From Spirochaetota bacterium (GTDB lineage Bacteria; Spirochaetota; UBA4802; UBA5550), in assembly GCA_024276015.1 (NCBI GenBank), contig JAJRXZ010000011.1:1-32090 (forward strand): a stretch of DNA of 32,090 bases. The letters run 5' to 3'. The stretch's first letter is position 1. Each line of letters starts with the position of its first letter. Below the pieces are notes generated by a model. It saw only the letters and a program-made list of their open reading frames with translations. It was not told the origin of the DNA and made no database searches. Shown here one piece after another: positions 15,481-24,824 of this stretch. Position numbers and translations under genes: made by a program.

Positions 15481-16481
15481 AAATCCGGCTCCCCGGGAAT
15501 GATTTTCTTTAATATCCTGAATGCCTTTTGCAGCCCGGACTGTCTGTCTGCATAATCACCAAGATATGATAAAGCAGGAATAATAAATTCTTTATAACGA
15601 GGCAGTTTTTTACAGACTGCAAGATATCCGAAACTTCCGGCTGCTTTAATATTCCTCTGAAAAGCCATAACATCAAAGTAGAAGTCAAACTCATCCCTCT
15701 TCATGCTGTGGATGCCGACGTCTCGGGCTTTAGAATAGTAATATTCCTTAAGAAATTTAAAGAGAGGATCCTCTAATTTAAAATATGGATCGCGGATCAG
15801 TGAAGCAGGATCATACTGGGGCAGGCCTGTTCTTGCATCCTGGAAATCTATTATATATGGCCTGTTATTAAAAATCAGAACATTTTTTGAATGGTAGTCC
15901 CTATGGTTCAAAACAAAAAATTCCGGCTTAAAAAGGATCTCTGAGATAGAGTAAAATTCCTCTTGTAATTCGGCTATTTCATCCATATCTCCGTTCAGCT
16001 TATAATATCCGATCAATGTATGTTCGATAAAAAAATCGAATTCATAGTTAAGCTTTGCAGCATCAAAGGCTCTGTTGAATGGTGTCCCCTCTTGCTCAGG
16101 GATTGACTGTATCCCGACCAGAAGATCAATAACTTTTTTGTATACTTCAATAATCTCATTGCCATTCAGGTCTCCGCAAAAATCGACGAGATGGCAACGG
16201 CCAAGATCTTCCATCAGAATGAAGCCCCTCTCATAATCGAGATTATAGATCAGGGGGATATCAATATTGTATGACCTAAAAATATTATACACGATCAAAT
16301 AGGGGGAATCTTTAGGATTTACGCTTTTGATATTCTTATCAGCGCAGAGAACATAATTCTTTTTATCTGTTACAATTCTGTAATATGACCTGTCGGAAGC
16401 GTCGCCTGCAAGTTTTATTATGCTGAACTTGCTTTTTATCTCTTCAGCAAGAAACGGTTCCAATTCATTAAGAGACTCCAT
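15474..16481 (-). CDS. amgK: AmgK-like MurNAc/GlcNAc kinase (aminoglycoside phosphotransferase fold)
   Basis: 335 residues. The N-terminal LAGDASDRSYYRIV is the family marker shared with AmgK, and FILMEDLG is the hinge. HRDYHSKNVL holds the catalytic aspartate and IIDFQDARTGLPQYDPASL the metal-binding aspartate, all typical of the choline/aminoglycoside kinase fold. AmgK phosphorylates recycled MurNAc and GlcNAc at the anomeric position, feeding UDP-MurNAc synthesis through MurU. A place directly after ftsZ in a wall cluster fits that role, although no murU is adjacent, so the symbol is tentative. Start taken at ATG 16481 with GGGAAG upstream; an in-frame ATG at 16499 is equally possible. A 13-bp perfect hairpin separates it from ftsZ. 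Confidence 0.75.
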   Translation of the reverse strand: MESLNELEPFLAEEIKSKFSIIKLAGDASDRSYYRIVTDKKNYVLCADKNIKSVNPKDSPYLIVYNIFRSYNIDIPLIYNLDYERGFILMEDLGRCHLVDFCGDLNGNEIIEVYKKVIDLLVGIQSIPEQEGTPFNRAFDAAKLNYEFDFFIEHTLIGYYKLNGDMDEIAELQEEFYSISEILFKPEFFVLNHRDYHSKNVLIFNNRPYIIDFQDARTGLPQYDPASLIRDPYFKLEDPLFKFLKEYYYSKARDVGIHSMKRDEFDFYFDVMAFQRNIKAAGSFGYLAVCKKLPRYKEFIIPALSYLGDYADRQSGLQKAFRILKKIIPGEPDFG

Positions 16482-16523
16482 AACATAACTTCCCTTCATA
16501 TTCCCATTGGTCAGAGTATATCC

Positions 16524-16555
16524 GGTTGAAGCGCTGACAAAACAGCGCTTCAACC
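16524..16555. promoter_or_regulatory. 13-bp perfect hairpin between ftsZ and amgK
   Basis: GGTTGAAGCGCTG (16524-16536), loop of six, CAGCGCTTCAACC (16543-16555). This is by far the strongest inverted repeat in the division cluster. There is no T-tract on either side, so it is not a classical terminator. It may stabilise the ftsZ end of the transcript, be an RNase processing site, or damp read-through into amgK. Confidence 0.7.
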
Positions 16556-16570
16556 ATGGCGGGGATCCTA

Positions 16571-17755
16571 TTACTCTACGCTTCTTCTCAGGAAAGCAGG
16601 GATGTCTATATCGGTTTTATCAAAGTCTTTCTTCTTATTGATTGCTGCAAAATCATTATCCTGAATTGTAAAAATAGTTTTATTCTTCCGATTGATCTTA
16701 GTACTGCTATTTTTGCTGCCTTCAATAACCGTTACGGCGGCACCATTCCTTTCGGCAAAGTCATTGCTGATAACGGAATTGCGCGAAAGCATGTTCTTCT
16801 TTTTGTCAAAACCTGTTGCAATGACCGTAACTCTTACTTTATCGTCCAGGGCAGGATCAATTGTTGTTCCAAATATAATATTTGCATCAGGATCAACCTG
16901 CTGCGTGATAATATCCGTAACTTCATGCACTTCATGAAGAGACAGGTCGTTTCCGCCTGCAATATTGATCAAAACCGCCTTTGATCCCTCAATGCTGGAT
17001 TCCTCAAGAAGGGGGCTGTTAATTGCCATCTGAGTTGCATCAAGAGCTTTGTTCTCGCCCAGACCGATGCCCACGCCCATTAATGCATCGCCCGTCTCTT
17101 TCATAACGGTTTTAACGTCTGCAAAATCAACATTGACAAGCCCGGTTACCATAATCAGATCGGCTATACCCTGTACCCCCTGTCTGAGGATATCATCTGC
17201 CAGTTTGAAGGCATCCTCAATGGGAGTCTTTCTGTCAATGATCTTTAAAAGCAGATCGTTCGGAATAGTTATAAGCGTATCGACTTTCTGTTTCAGATTG
17301 GCAATTCCTTCCAGAGCCTGATTCATTCTCCGTTTCCCTTCGGCTCTGAAAGGTTTTGTTACAACGCCCAAAGTTAATGCTTTCTGTTCCTTCGCAACTT
17401 CTGCAACAATCGGAGCAGCGCCGGTTCCCGTACCGCCTCCCATTCCGGCAGTAATAAAGATCATATCTGCACCTTTAAGGGCTTTCTGAATTCTGTCCCT
17501 GTCTTCATTTGCAGCTTCTCTGCCAATCTCAGGATTTGCTCCGGCTCCGAGCCCCCTGGTCAGTTTATTGCCGATCTGAATCTTTACAGGAGCCAGGCTA
17601 TCCCTGAGCTGCTGACCGTCCGTATTGATAACAATAAACTCTATGCCCTCCATCCCTGCAGCTATCATTCTGTTGACAGCATTTGTTCCTGCACCGCCTA
17701 CTCCTACAACTTTAATTATCGTTGTAAGCGGCTTTTCTTCTTCGAGTTTAAACAT
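16571..17755 (-). CDS. ftsZ: cell division GTPase FtsZ
   Basis: The 394-residue tubulin homologue that forms the division ring on the inner face of the membrane. [13 protein letters not shown] (18-30) binds nucleotide and GMGGGTGTG (104-112) is the tubulin signature; [13 protein letters not shown] is the T7 synergy loop that completes the GTPase site of the neighbouring subunit. After a variable linker (about 325-375) rich in Asn, Lys and Ser, the conserved tail [10 protein letters not shown] binds FtsA and other partners. The start has AGGGGGG 5 nt upstream, one of the strongest ribosome sites in the cluster, as expected for the most abundant division protein. An 85-nt gap separates it from ftsA and might hold its own promoter, but none is convincing. 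Confidence 0.98.
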   Translation of the reverse strand: MFKLEEEKPLTTIIKVVGVGGAGTNAVNRMIAAGMEGIEFIVINTDGQQLRDSLAPVKIQIGNKLTRGLGAGANPEIGREAANEDRDRIQKALKGADMIFITAGMGGGTGTGAAPIVAEVAKEQKALTLGVVTKPFRAEGKRRMNQALEGIANLKQKVDTLITIPNDLLLKIIDRKTPIEDAFKLADDILRQGVQGIADLIMVTGLVNVDFADVKTVMKETGDALMGVGIGLGENKALDATQMAINSPLLEESSIEGSKAVLINIAGGNDLSLHEVHEVTDIITQQVDPDANIIFGTTIDPALDDKVRVTVIATGFDKKKNMLSRNSVISNDFAERNGAAVTVIEGSKNSSTKINRKNKTIFTIQDNDFAAINKKKDFDKTDIDIPAFLRRSVE

Positions 17756-17840
17756 ATTCCCCCCCTAATTATATTTTTCAATATTATGTCTCATTTTATA
17801 TTATGTCGCCTCAGCGATAAAATATGTGCTGACCATTGTT

Positions 17841-19064
17841 TTATAAATAATCCTCAAACCATTTCTTTATTTTGTCAAAAAAGCCGGTTTTTTTCCCTCT
17901 GAAACGGGATGACTCCTTAAACTTATTTAATCTTATACCGTATTTCAGCAGACCCACGGCATTGGCAAACTGCGGCGTTGAGACTTCATCCTCCAGCCCC
18001 ACTATTCCTTCCGAAACACCTATCTTAACAGGGATATTGAATACTTTTTCGGCAGCCTCTATAGAACCGTCAATCATAGAGCCTCCTCCGGTCAAGACTA
18101 TTCCGGCTCTGAGTCTCTCCTTTTTCCCGCTCTTAAGAAGTTCGTGATCAACCATCTCCATAATTTCCGTCATGCGTGGTTCGATGATCTGAGTAAGTTC
18201 CTGCCTGAAGAGATTTCTCGGGGGTCTGCCGCCCACTGACGGGACTTCTATCATTTCGGAAGGATCCACAAGATCAATTACTGCGCACCCATGTTTTCTC
18301 TTGATCAGCTCTGCAGAATCGATAGGGCATTTCAATCCTTCCGATATATCGTTTGTCACATGCATCCCCCCCACTTTTAACACAGAGGAGAATATTACTC
18401 CGCCGTTCATATACATAATAATATCCGTAGTGCCTCCGCCGATGTCTATCAAAACAACGCCGAGCTCCTTTTCTTCTTTGCTGATAACGGCATCAACCGA
18501 TGCAAGCGGATTAAAGACAATATCCCTGCATTGGTAACCGGCTTTGTTTATCGATTTCAATACGTTCTGGATACTGGCAGTGGAACCTGTTACAATATGG
18601 ACTTCAGCTTCCAGCCTGATACCGCTCATCCCGATAGGATCATCAATCCCCCACTGACCGTCAACTGCAAAATCCGTAGAAAGAACATGAAGGATCTCCC
18701 TGTCCACCGGTATTACTATTGCCTGCGCCCCTTCAATTACCTTTTTTACTTCATAGCCGGAAACGGTTCTGTTCCTGTTTGTAACAGCCACTATGCCCTT
18801 TGAATTCTGACTCTGAATATGATCGCCGCTGATCCCGGCATACACATCCGTCACTTCTCTGAGAGCCATTGACTCGGCATTCTCAATTGCTTTTTCTATC
18901 GAAGATACGGTATTGTCTATATTGATAATTATTCCGTTTTTCAGACCTCTCGAAGGAGCCGTCCCCACTCCGGCAATCTCAATTTGAGAATTCTCATTTT
19001 CAAAACCGATCACTGCGCAGGTCTTTGTTGTGCCTATATCCAATCCGACTACTATATCTTCCAT
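17841..19064 (-). CDS. ftsA: cell division actin homologue FtsA
   Basis: 407 residues. It tethers FtsZ to the membrane and links it to the later division proteins. Motifs are VGLDIGTTKTCAVIG (phosphate 1), VVLIDIGGGTTDIIMY (phosphate 2) and GIVLTGGGSMIDGS (adenosine). The inserted 1C domain lies between phosphate 1 and the second half (NRNRTVSGYEV onward). The C-terminal FFDKIKKWFEDYL is an amphipathic membrane-targeting helix. Length and order are standard. It follows ftsQ with a 14-nt gap carrying AAGGAG, and precedes ftsZ, the usual arrangement. Confidence 0.97.
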   Translation of the reverse strand: MEDIVVGLDIGTTKTCAVIGFENENSQIEIAGVGTAPSRGLKNGIIINIDNTVSSIEKAIENAESMALREVTDVYAGISGDHIQSQNSKGIVAVTNRNRTVSGYEVKKVIEGAQAIVIPVDREILHVLSTDFAVDGQWGIDDPIGMSGIRLEAEVHIVTGSTASIQNVLKSINKAGYQCRDIVFNPLASVDAVISKEEKELGVVLIDIGGGTTDIIMYMNGGVIFSSVLKVGGMHVTNDISEGLKCPIDSAELIKRKHGCAVIDLVDPSEMIEVPSVGGRPPRNLFRQELTQIIEPRMTEIMEMVDHELLKSGKKERLRAGIVLTGGGSMIDGSIEAAEKVFNIPVKIGVSEGIVGLEDEVSTPQFANAVGLLKYGIRLNKFKESSRFRGKKTGFFDKIKKWFEDYL

Positions 19065-19078
19065 AAAAATCTCCTTGC

Positions 19079-19783
19079 TTAGTTCCTCACCAGGGCAACA
19101 TTTTCCATAATTAATATCTTATCCGGATAAAATTCGATTTTATCAAGATAAGCCGTAATATTTTTCAGCTTTAAAAAACTATCTTCATCGGGTCTTAATT
19201 CAAACTGCGTTGGTCTTCCGAGAAGAAAAAGCCTTATGAGATCACTTTTTACAATATGCACTTCTGAAATTTCTCTATATATCTCTTTCTGTTTGAACTT
19301 CAAACTATTAATAAACCTGCATATCCTTTTAACTGCGGCACTTATTCTGCTGTCACTGATAAATTTTCCTGAAAATATTATCACAGGCCTCGCTTTCGAA
19401 TAAAGTTTTCCTCCGGCAATGATCTCAAAATTCCCGTCCACTTCAAAGGGAATTATTCTGGTGCCTTTTTTCACTGCAATGGTCATAAATATTTTCTTTT
19501 CATTTATTGTAATAACAACTCTCCTGCCCCCTATCTCGATCTTATATTTATCGATAAGGCTATGATCTTCAAGTACCTTCCTCAGTGAATCTATATCAAT
19601 AATTATGCTTTCCCCTTCAACCTTCAGCCTGACTTTTTTTAAGAGGTCATATTTGGAAATTTTCTCAATTCCTCTGAATTCCAGTTCCTTCACCTTCTTA
19701 ATATCTTCAGCAGCGAGAACATTTATAAAAACAACGACCTCTAATATTATGATCGGTAAAACTTTAAAGGTTTTAAATCTCAT
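19079..19783 (-). CDS. ftsQ: FtsQ/DivIB-type division protein
   Basis: 234 residues with one N-terminal membrane anchor (8-25). A POTRA-like domain follows: VKELEFRGIEKISKYDLLKKVRLKVEG, then VLEDHSLIDKYKIEI and VVITINEKKIFMTI, then the beta-rich FtsQ domain. FtsQ binds FtsL and FtsB in the periplasm. Sequence identity in this family is low, and the assignment leans on the murC-ftsQ-ftsA-ftsZ order plus POTRA pattern. The domain is shorter than the enterobacterial form (about 276). The start is 7 nt after the murC stop. The usual murB and ddl genes are not between murC and this gene. Confidence 0.82.
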   Translation of the reverse strand: MRFKTFKVLPIIILEVVVFINVLAAEDIKKVKELEFRGIEKISKYDLLKKVRLKVEGESIIIDIDSLRKVLEDHSLIDKYKIEIGGRRVVITINEKKIFMTIAVKKGTRIIPFEVDGNFEIIAGGKLYSKARPVIIFSGKFISDSRISAAVKRICRFINSLKFKQKEIYREISEVHIVKSDLIRLFLLGRPTQFELRPDEDSFLKLKNITAYLDKIEFYPDKILIMENVALVRN

Positions 19784-19790
19784 AGGATCG

Positions 19791-21167
19791 CTATAGCCTT
19801 CCTTTCTTTAAATGATCGGCAATTTTAACTGCGGCCTTATATATATCCCCGGCTCCCAGCGTTATTATGATATCGCCTTCTTTTGCCGTTCCTGCAGCAA
19901 TTTCAGGAATATCTTCAAAATTCGAAATTATCTCAACATCCCGCCCATCATGTTTCTTTATTGAATTCTTTATAAGTTCCGATGAAACTCCTTCAATCGG
20001 GACCTCGCCGGCCGGATATATCTCCGTAAGATAAAGGATATCCGCATTGGGAAAACACTGCCCGAACTCATCCCAGAGAAACTGTGTTCTTGAATATCTG
20101 TGAGGCTGAAATACGGCAATTACTCTTCTGTTCAGCGCCTTCAGCGCGCTCAGAGTCGCTCTTATCTCAGTGGGATGATGGCCATAATCATCATAAATAA
20201 GAATACCCTTCTCCTCCCCGATTCTCTCAAGTCTTCTGCCCACACCTTTAAACTGATACAAACCATCCCTTATATCGGACGGATCAACTCCAAGTTCAAG
20301 AGCTACGGCAATAACTGCCAGAGCATTGAGAACATTATGCTTACCCAGCAGACCCACAGAATAACTGCCGATCTTTTTACCCTTATAAAAACATTCAAAA
20401 GCTGTTCTTCCATTTGAAATATCCATGTTTTCGGCTCTGAAATCCGCATCACCGGAGAAACCGTATGTATTATAGGGTCTTTCTATTTTGGGCAGCAATT
20501 CTCTTATAATTGAATCATCAAGGCACAGAACCGAGTAACCGTAAAAGGGAATATGGTTTATATAGGTTAAAAAAGCATCCTTGATATTGTTAAAGTATTT
20601 ATAGTGATCAAGATGGTCCGCGTCAATATTTGTTACTATCCCTATGGTTGGCATAAGATTCAGGAACGAACCGTCCGACTCATCGGCTTCAAATACTATG
20701 TACTCGCCTTCGCCCGTTCTGGCATTTGAATCAAAGTTAAGCACTTTACCTCCAATAACAGCAGTTGGGTTTATCCCTCCGTGATAAAGAATGTATGCCA
20801 GCAAAGAGGAAGTCGTGGTTTTTCCGTGCGTTCCGGCAACTCCAATGCCGTGCTTCAGCCTTACCAGCTCGGCAAGCATTTCAGATCTGTGAATAATGGG
20901 AATTCCTTTCCTTTTGGCTTCAATAATTTCAGGATTATTGGGATCGATCGCGCTCGATGTTACAACAACGGAATAATCCATAATATTAGACGGATAATGC
21001 CCGATAAAAATATCCGCTCCCATAGCGGCAAGTCTTTTTGTCTGTTCCGATTCGCTTAAATCCGAACCTGAAACAGAGTATCCAAGATTGATCAATATTT
21101 CGGCAATACCGCTCATACCGATCCCGCCGATCCCTACGAAGTGCATTTTTTTTGAATTTCTGAACAA
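19791..21167 (-). CDS. murC: UDP-N-acetylmuramate-L-alanine ligase MurC
   Basis: A cytoplasmic ATP-dependent ligase adding L-Ala to UDP-MurNAc, 458 residues. HFVGIGGIGMSGIAEIL near the N-terminus binds the UDP substrate, GVAGTHGKTTTSSLLAYI is the ATP loop with the MurC-specific AGTHGKTT, EADESDGSFL and NIDADHLDHY are central motifs, and YDDYGHHPTEIRATL marks the C-terminal domain. The start is TTG at 21167, supported by GGAGGAG 5 nt upstream; it overlaps murG by 34 nt. The only nearby ATG (21146) would start at the edge of the nucleotide-binding loop and lacks a ribosome site. It is not fused to MurB, unlike in some lineages. Confidence 0.97.
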   Translation of the reverse strand: MFRNSKKMHFVGIGGIGMSGIAEILINLGYSVSGSDLSESEQTKRLAAMGADIFIGHYPSNIMDYSVVVTSSAIDPNNPEIIEAKRKGIPIIHRSEMLAELVRLKHGIGVAGTHGKTTTSSLLAYILYHGGINPTAVIGGKVLNFDSNARTGEGEYIVFEADESDGSFLNLMPTIGIVTNIDADHLDHYKYFNNIKDAFLTYINHIPFYGYSVLCLDDSIIRELLPKIERPYNTYGFSGDADFRAENMDISNGRTAFECFYKGKKIGSYSVGLLGKHNVLNALAVIAVALELGVDPSDIRDGLYQFKGVGRRLERIGEEKGILIYDDYGHHPTEIRATLSALKALNRRVIAVFQPHRYSRTQFLWDEFGQCFPNADILYLTEIYPAGEVPIEGVSSELIKNSIKKHDGRDVEIISNFEDIPEIAAGTAKEGDIIITLGAGDIYKAAVKIADHLKKGRL

Positions 21168-22270
21168 TTCATCTCCTCCATAACATCACGAACAATAAGT
21201 TCGGAAGCATTCCTTCTTGACAGAGCTGCCGAATTATCGGACATTTTTTTTAATAACCTTTCATTTTTCAATAGTTTAATCAAGAGGGGCGCAACATTTC
21301 CCGGAACAGCATCGGAGCTGCTGATCTTTACGGCAGCTCCTTTTTTCTCAAAGACTTCTGCATTTTTATCCTGATGATTCATTGCGGAAAAGGGATATGG
21401 GATCAATATGGAGGGTATTCCCGCTGCGGCAAGTTCCATCATCACGCCTGCTCCGGCTCTGCTTATGGCTATGTCGCTTGCAAGATATGCCAGACCCACT
21501 CTTTTAATATAGGGCGAGAGGTAAATGGATCCCCCGCCGATCTCATTATGTATTTTTTCCTTAAATCTGTTATATGAATATTCTCCCGTACTCCAGATAA
21601 ACCCTACGTTTTCAAAATCACCGGGATATTCTTTTTTCAGTCCGAAGACCAGTTCATTTATTTTCAATGCTCCCTGACTGCCGCCCAGAACCAGCACTAT
21701 CCTGCTGCAGTGCCCCAGATGAAAAGCTTTTTTAGCTTCCTGTACACCGACTCTGACAAGAACATCTTTCCTGATGGGATTGCCTGCCAGAAAAAACTTC
21801 TTTTTATCCTTAAGATACTCAGAGGACACTTCAAAGGCGCCGTATATTTTATTTGAATATTTTGCAAACAGCTTTGTAACCATACCGGGAATTGAATTCT
21901 GTTCACAGAGAAAAATTGCCCTTTTATTCAGTTTTGCCGCGGCAAGAGCAGGAGCCGAAGCATAGCCCCCCATGCCGATAACGGCTTTGATCTTCATCTT
22001 TTTCATAATTTTTCTTGCGGATAACATTGCCGTCAAAAATCTTATAATAAAAAGAGGCAGTTTGAATACATTTCTTGTAAAAGGCGGAGCTCCATAGTAA
22101 AAAATATTTTCATCAGGTATATCCTTCAGCATGGAAAATCTTTTGTCCCTCTTGCCTGTAAGGAAATAAGCATTTATCTTTTTTTCGGCAAACTCCTCAT
22201 AGAGCGCAATGCCGGGACTTATGTGACCTCCGGTGCCGCCTCCTACTATCATTACATTCATATCCGTCAC
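21134..22270 (-). CDS. murG: lipid II synthase MurG (GlcNAc transferase)
   Basis: A peripheral inner-membrane GT-B glycosyltransferase converting lipid I to lipid II. GGGTGGHISPGIAL is the N-terminal glycine loop, GGYASAPALAAAKL and CEQNSIPGMVTKLFAKY are acceptor-side motifs, VLGGSQGALKIN and RAGAGVMMELAAAGIPSILIPYPF line the UDP-GlcNAc site. The last shows SRAGAG where many have GRSGA. About 378 residues, a little above the common 355-365. Start set at GTG 22270, because GGAGAGG ends 7 nt upstream and the GTG overlaps the ftsW stop as GTGA, a classic coupling arrangement. A GTG six bases upstream would abut the ribosome site. Confidence 0.96.
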   Translation of the reverse strand: MTDMNVMIVGGGTGGHISPGIALYEEFAEKKINAYFLTGKRDKRFSMLKDIPDENIFYYGAPPFTRNVFKLPLFIIRFLTAMLSARKIMKKMKIKAVIGMGGYASAPALAAAKLNKRAIFLCEQNSIPGMVTKLFAKYSNKIYGAFEVSSEYLKDKKKFFLAGNPIRKDVLVRVGVQEAKKAFHLGHCSRIVLVLGGSQGALKINELVFGLKKEYPGDFENVGFIWSTGEYSYNRFKEKIHNEIGGGSIYLSPYIKRVGLAYLASDIAISRAGAGVMMELAAAGIPSILIPYPFSAMNHQDKNAEVFEKKGAAVKISSSDAVPGNVAPLLIKLLKNERLLKKMSDNSAALSRRNASELIVRDVMEEMNCSEIQKKCTS

Positions 22271-23421
22271 TGCCACACCTCTCCGCTAATTTTGAAATCA
22301 CTGCTCACTTTATCTTTAAACCTCGATATGTTCAGCAATATACCGCCGGCGATCATGTTAGATATTAAAGAGGATCCTCCATAACTGATAAAGGGAAGAG
22401 GTATGCCGGTTGTGGGCAGGCTCCCGCAGGCAACGCTGATATTAATAAAAGCCTGAACTACAATGAGAAGACTCAGACCCGTTGCAAGGAGTCTGCCGAA
22501 ATCATCCGGAGCGTTTAAAGCAATTTTGAAGCCCCTGAATAAGACCGTACAGAACAGAATTACAACAAAGAGGGTTCCCACGATTCCGGCTTCTTCTGCA
22601 ATAACGGCAAAGATAAAATCCGTATGCGGTTCAGGCAGTCTGGATATTTTCTGCGTGCCGTGCCCGAGACCTACGCCGAAGAGACCTCCCTTTTTAAATG
22701 CCGTAAAGGACTGAATTATATGGTAACCTATACCATATCTGTACTCCCAGGGATTCAGATAAGCAATTATTCTCTCCCTGCGGTAATCTACCTGATAAAC
22801 AATAAGGTAAAACATGGGTATACTCAAAACAAAAAGCGATAATATATAGAATAACGAAAAACCGGAAACAAAGAGAATGAAAACGGCTACTATAAGAATA
22901 TCTACGGCTGTTCCGAAATCCGGCTGCATCATTATCAGAATAAATGCTATGCCCACAATTACCATGGGAATTAGGATCTGCATTACATGATTCTTCTCTT
23001 TCTCTGTTGAGAACACCTTCGCAAGATAAATTATTATGAATATTTTAATAAACTCCGAGGGCTGAAAAGACAGAGGGCCTAATCTGAGCCAGCGGCTGGA
23101 CCCTTTAACACTCTGCCCTATACCGGGAATAAGAACAAGTATTAACAGGATAAGCGACACAAGAAGCATAACCTTTGTTAGTCTGATATAATGCCTGTAA
23201 TCGATTTCCTGGAAGATAAGAAGAGCAAAAAAACCTGCTGCAAACCAGAGAAACTGCCGCTTGAGAAAATAGAAGGAATCGCCGAATGTTTTCAGAGCAT
23301 AAACCGCGCTTGCGCTGTAGCTCATTGCTATACCGGTCCCCGCAATAAGAAAAATTACAGTGAACAATACAAGGTCCGATTCGCCCTTTCTTCTTGTGTC
23401 AATAACCGATTTCAGGTACAA
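22267..23421 (-). CDS. ftsW: SEDS peptidoglycan glycosyltransferase FtsW
   Basis: A 384-residue inner-membrane protein with about ten transmembrane segments. It polymerises lipid II at the septum together with a class B penicillin-binding protein (FtsI). Signatures are GSSRWLRLGPLSFQPSEF, MQPDFGTA, the extracellular loop GLFGVGLGHGTQKISRLPEPHTDFIFAVIAEEAG with the catalytic-region Asp, and GIPLPFISYGGSSLI. The start is TTG at 23421 with AAAGGAGA 7-8 nt upstream, overlapping the end of murD by 10 nt. The FtsI partner is not encoded in this cluster, so it must be supplied from another locus. Confidence 0.96.
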   Translation of the reverse strand: MYLKSVIDTRRKGESDLVLFTVIFLIAGTGIAMSYSASAVYALKTFGDSFYFLKRQFLWFAAGFFALLIFQEIDYRHYIRLTKVMLLVSLILLILVLIPGIGQSVKGSSRWLRLGPLSFQPSEFIKIFIIIYLAKVFSTEKEKNHVMQILIPMVIVGIAFILIMMQPDFGTAVDILIVAVFILFVSGFSLFYILSLFVLSIPMFYLIVYQVDYRRERIIAYLNPWEYRYGIGYHIIQSFTAFKKGGLFGVGLGHGTQKISRLPEPHTDFIFAVIAEEAGIVGTLFVVILFCTVLFRGFKIALNAPDDFGRLLATGLSLLIVVQAFINISVACGSLPTTGIPLPFISYGGSSLISNMIAGGILLNISRFKDKVSSDFKISGEVWQ

Positions 23422-24800
23422 GAGAGATCTCCTTTAACGAGCTTTTTAAAAGATTCCTTAAATGCCGCTCCTCTTTCTTCGTAACTTTTAAACATATCAA
23501 AAGATGCGCACGCAGGAGAGAGGAGTATAACGTCGCCTTCGGAGCTCTCCTGCATTGCCTTTATAACTGCGTCGTCAATACTCTCGGCAGCGACGCAATT
23601 GTATTTATTAAACAATTTCATAAACTCGTCTTTTGACTCGCCTATGAGTATTACCGATCTAACCTTCCCGTTCATGCTTTCTGCAAGTCTGGAATAATCA
23701 TCGCCCTTTCTTTTTCCGCCAAGTATCAATATGCAGTTTCCCTTTATGCTCTCTATTGCCATCTTCACCGAACCTATTGTTGTAGCTTTGGAATCGTTTA
23801 TAAAGTGCCGTTCTTTAAAGGTGCCGATATTTTCCATTCTGTGTTCAAGTCCGGGGAACCTGTAAAATCCCTCTGCAATTCCCTTAAAATCGGCGTTAAA
23901 TTTCTTTTTTTTATACAAAGATCGGATCATTAAAAGCGCCGCCATTACATTTTGTATATTATGAAGGCCCGTTAACTGCATTTTATGGGCGTCAATGACT
24001 TCAATATATTTGTCCTCATCCTTTAGATGAACTACCGCGCCGTCATAATATGCAGCAGCGCTTTTATCTTTTAAAGAAAATGACAGCTTTTGAGCTTTAA
24101 TTCCATTTAAGTTTTCTGCAAGCATGGGATCGTCTCTATTGTATATATAAAAATCATGGGACCGTTGATTCATTGTTATTCTTAACTTTGCCTCAAAGTA
24201 TTCATTCATATCATCATATCTGTCAAGGTGGTCCGGCGTAACATTCAATATTGCCGAAATATGAGGCCTGAAATTCTTTACAGTTTCAAGCTGAAAGGAG
24301 GAGAGTTCAATAAGAGTTACAGAATCACTGCCGGTCTTTTCAGCAATTGATATTAATGGCTTGCCGATATTTCCTCCGACCAACACATGAAATCCCAACT
24401 CCTCCAATACATGCCCCATCAGGCTTGTGGTTGTTGTTTTGCCGTCTGTTCCGGTTATGGCAATAATGTCTCCCTTAATGAACATATAAGCGAGCTCAAT
24501 CTCCGAAATAACAGGAATTTTTCTCCTGAGCGCTTCCCTGATGAGAGGAATTTTCTTTGGAACACCCGGACTTAAAACAACAATATCAAAACCTCTGTCA
24601 AGAATTTCAGGCTCCTGGCTTCCAGCATAGATCTCCACCTTTTCATCCAGTCCCGCTATAATAGGGTACAGTTCCTTTTCATCTTTAATATCAGTTACTG
24701 AAGTATCTATACCTTTTGAAACCAGAAAATTCGAAACAGCCGGTCCGGTTCTGTAGCCGAGACCAACCACAAGCGCTTTATCTATTTTTATTATATCCAA
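23412..24800 (-). CDS. murD: UDP-MurNAc-L-alanine-D-glutamate ligase MurD
   Basis: A 462-residue cytoplasmic Mur ligase adding D-Glu. The N-terminal VVGLGYRTGPAVSNFLVSKG is the UDP-binding loop in a variant of the usual GxGxSG. VLSPGVPKKIPLI, ITGTDGKTTTTSLMGHVL (ATP loop with TDGKTTT as in MurD), LNVTPDHLDRY, HRMENIGTFKERHFINDSKATT and LILGGKRKGDDYSRL follow in family order. The start codon is TTG at 24800 with AGGG about 8 nt upstream; no ATG lies in frame before the UDP loop. It follows mraY by 24 nt. Confidence 0.96.
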   Translation of the reverse strand: MDIIKIDKALVVGLGYRTGPAVSNFLVSKGIDTSVTDIKDEKELYPIIAGLDEKVEIYAGSQEPEILDRGFDIVVLSPGVPKKIPLIREALRRKIPVISEIELAYMFIKGDIIAITGTDGKTTTTSLMGHVLEELGFHVLVGGNIGKPLISIAEKTGSDSVTLIELSSFQLETVKNFRPHISAILNVTPDHLDRYDDMNEYFEAKLRITMNQRSHDFYIYNRDDPMLAENLNGIKAQKLSFSLKDKSAAAYYDGAVVHLKDEDKYIEVIDAHKMQLTGLHNIQNVMAALLMIRSLYKKKKFNADFKGIAEGFYRFPGLEHRMENIGTFKERHFINDSKATTIGSVKMAIESIKGNCILILGGKRKGDDYSRLAESMNGKVRSVILIGESKDEFMKLFNKYNCVAAESIDDAVIKAMQESSEGDVILLSPACASFDMFKSYEERGAAFKESFKKLVKGDLSCT

Positions 24801-24824
24801 CTGTTTTACCCTGCAATTCCCATT

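Noticed and set aside
16556-16984. 142-codon frame antisense to ftsZ
   Set aside because: It is the mirror of a strongly conserved gene, without its own start signals.
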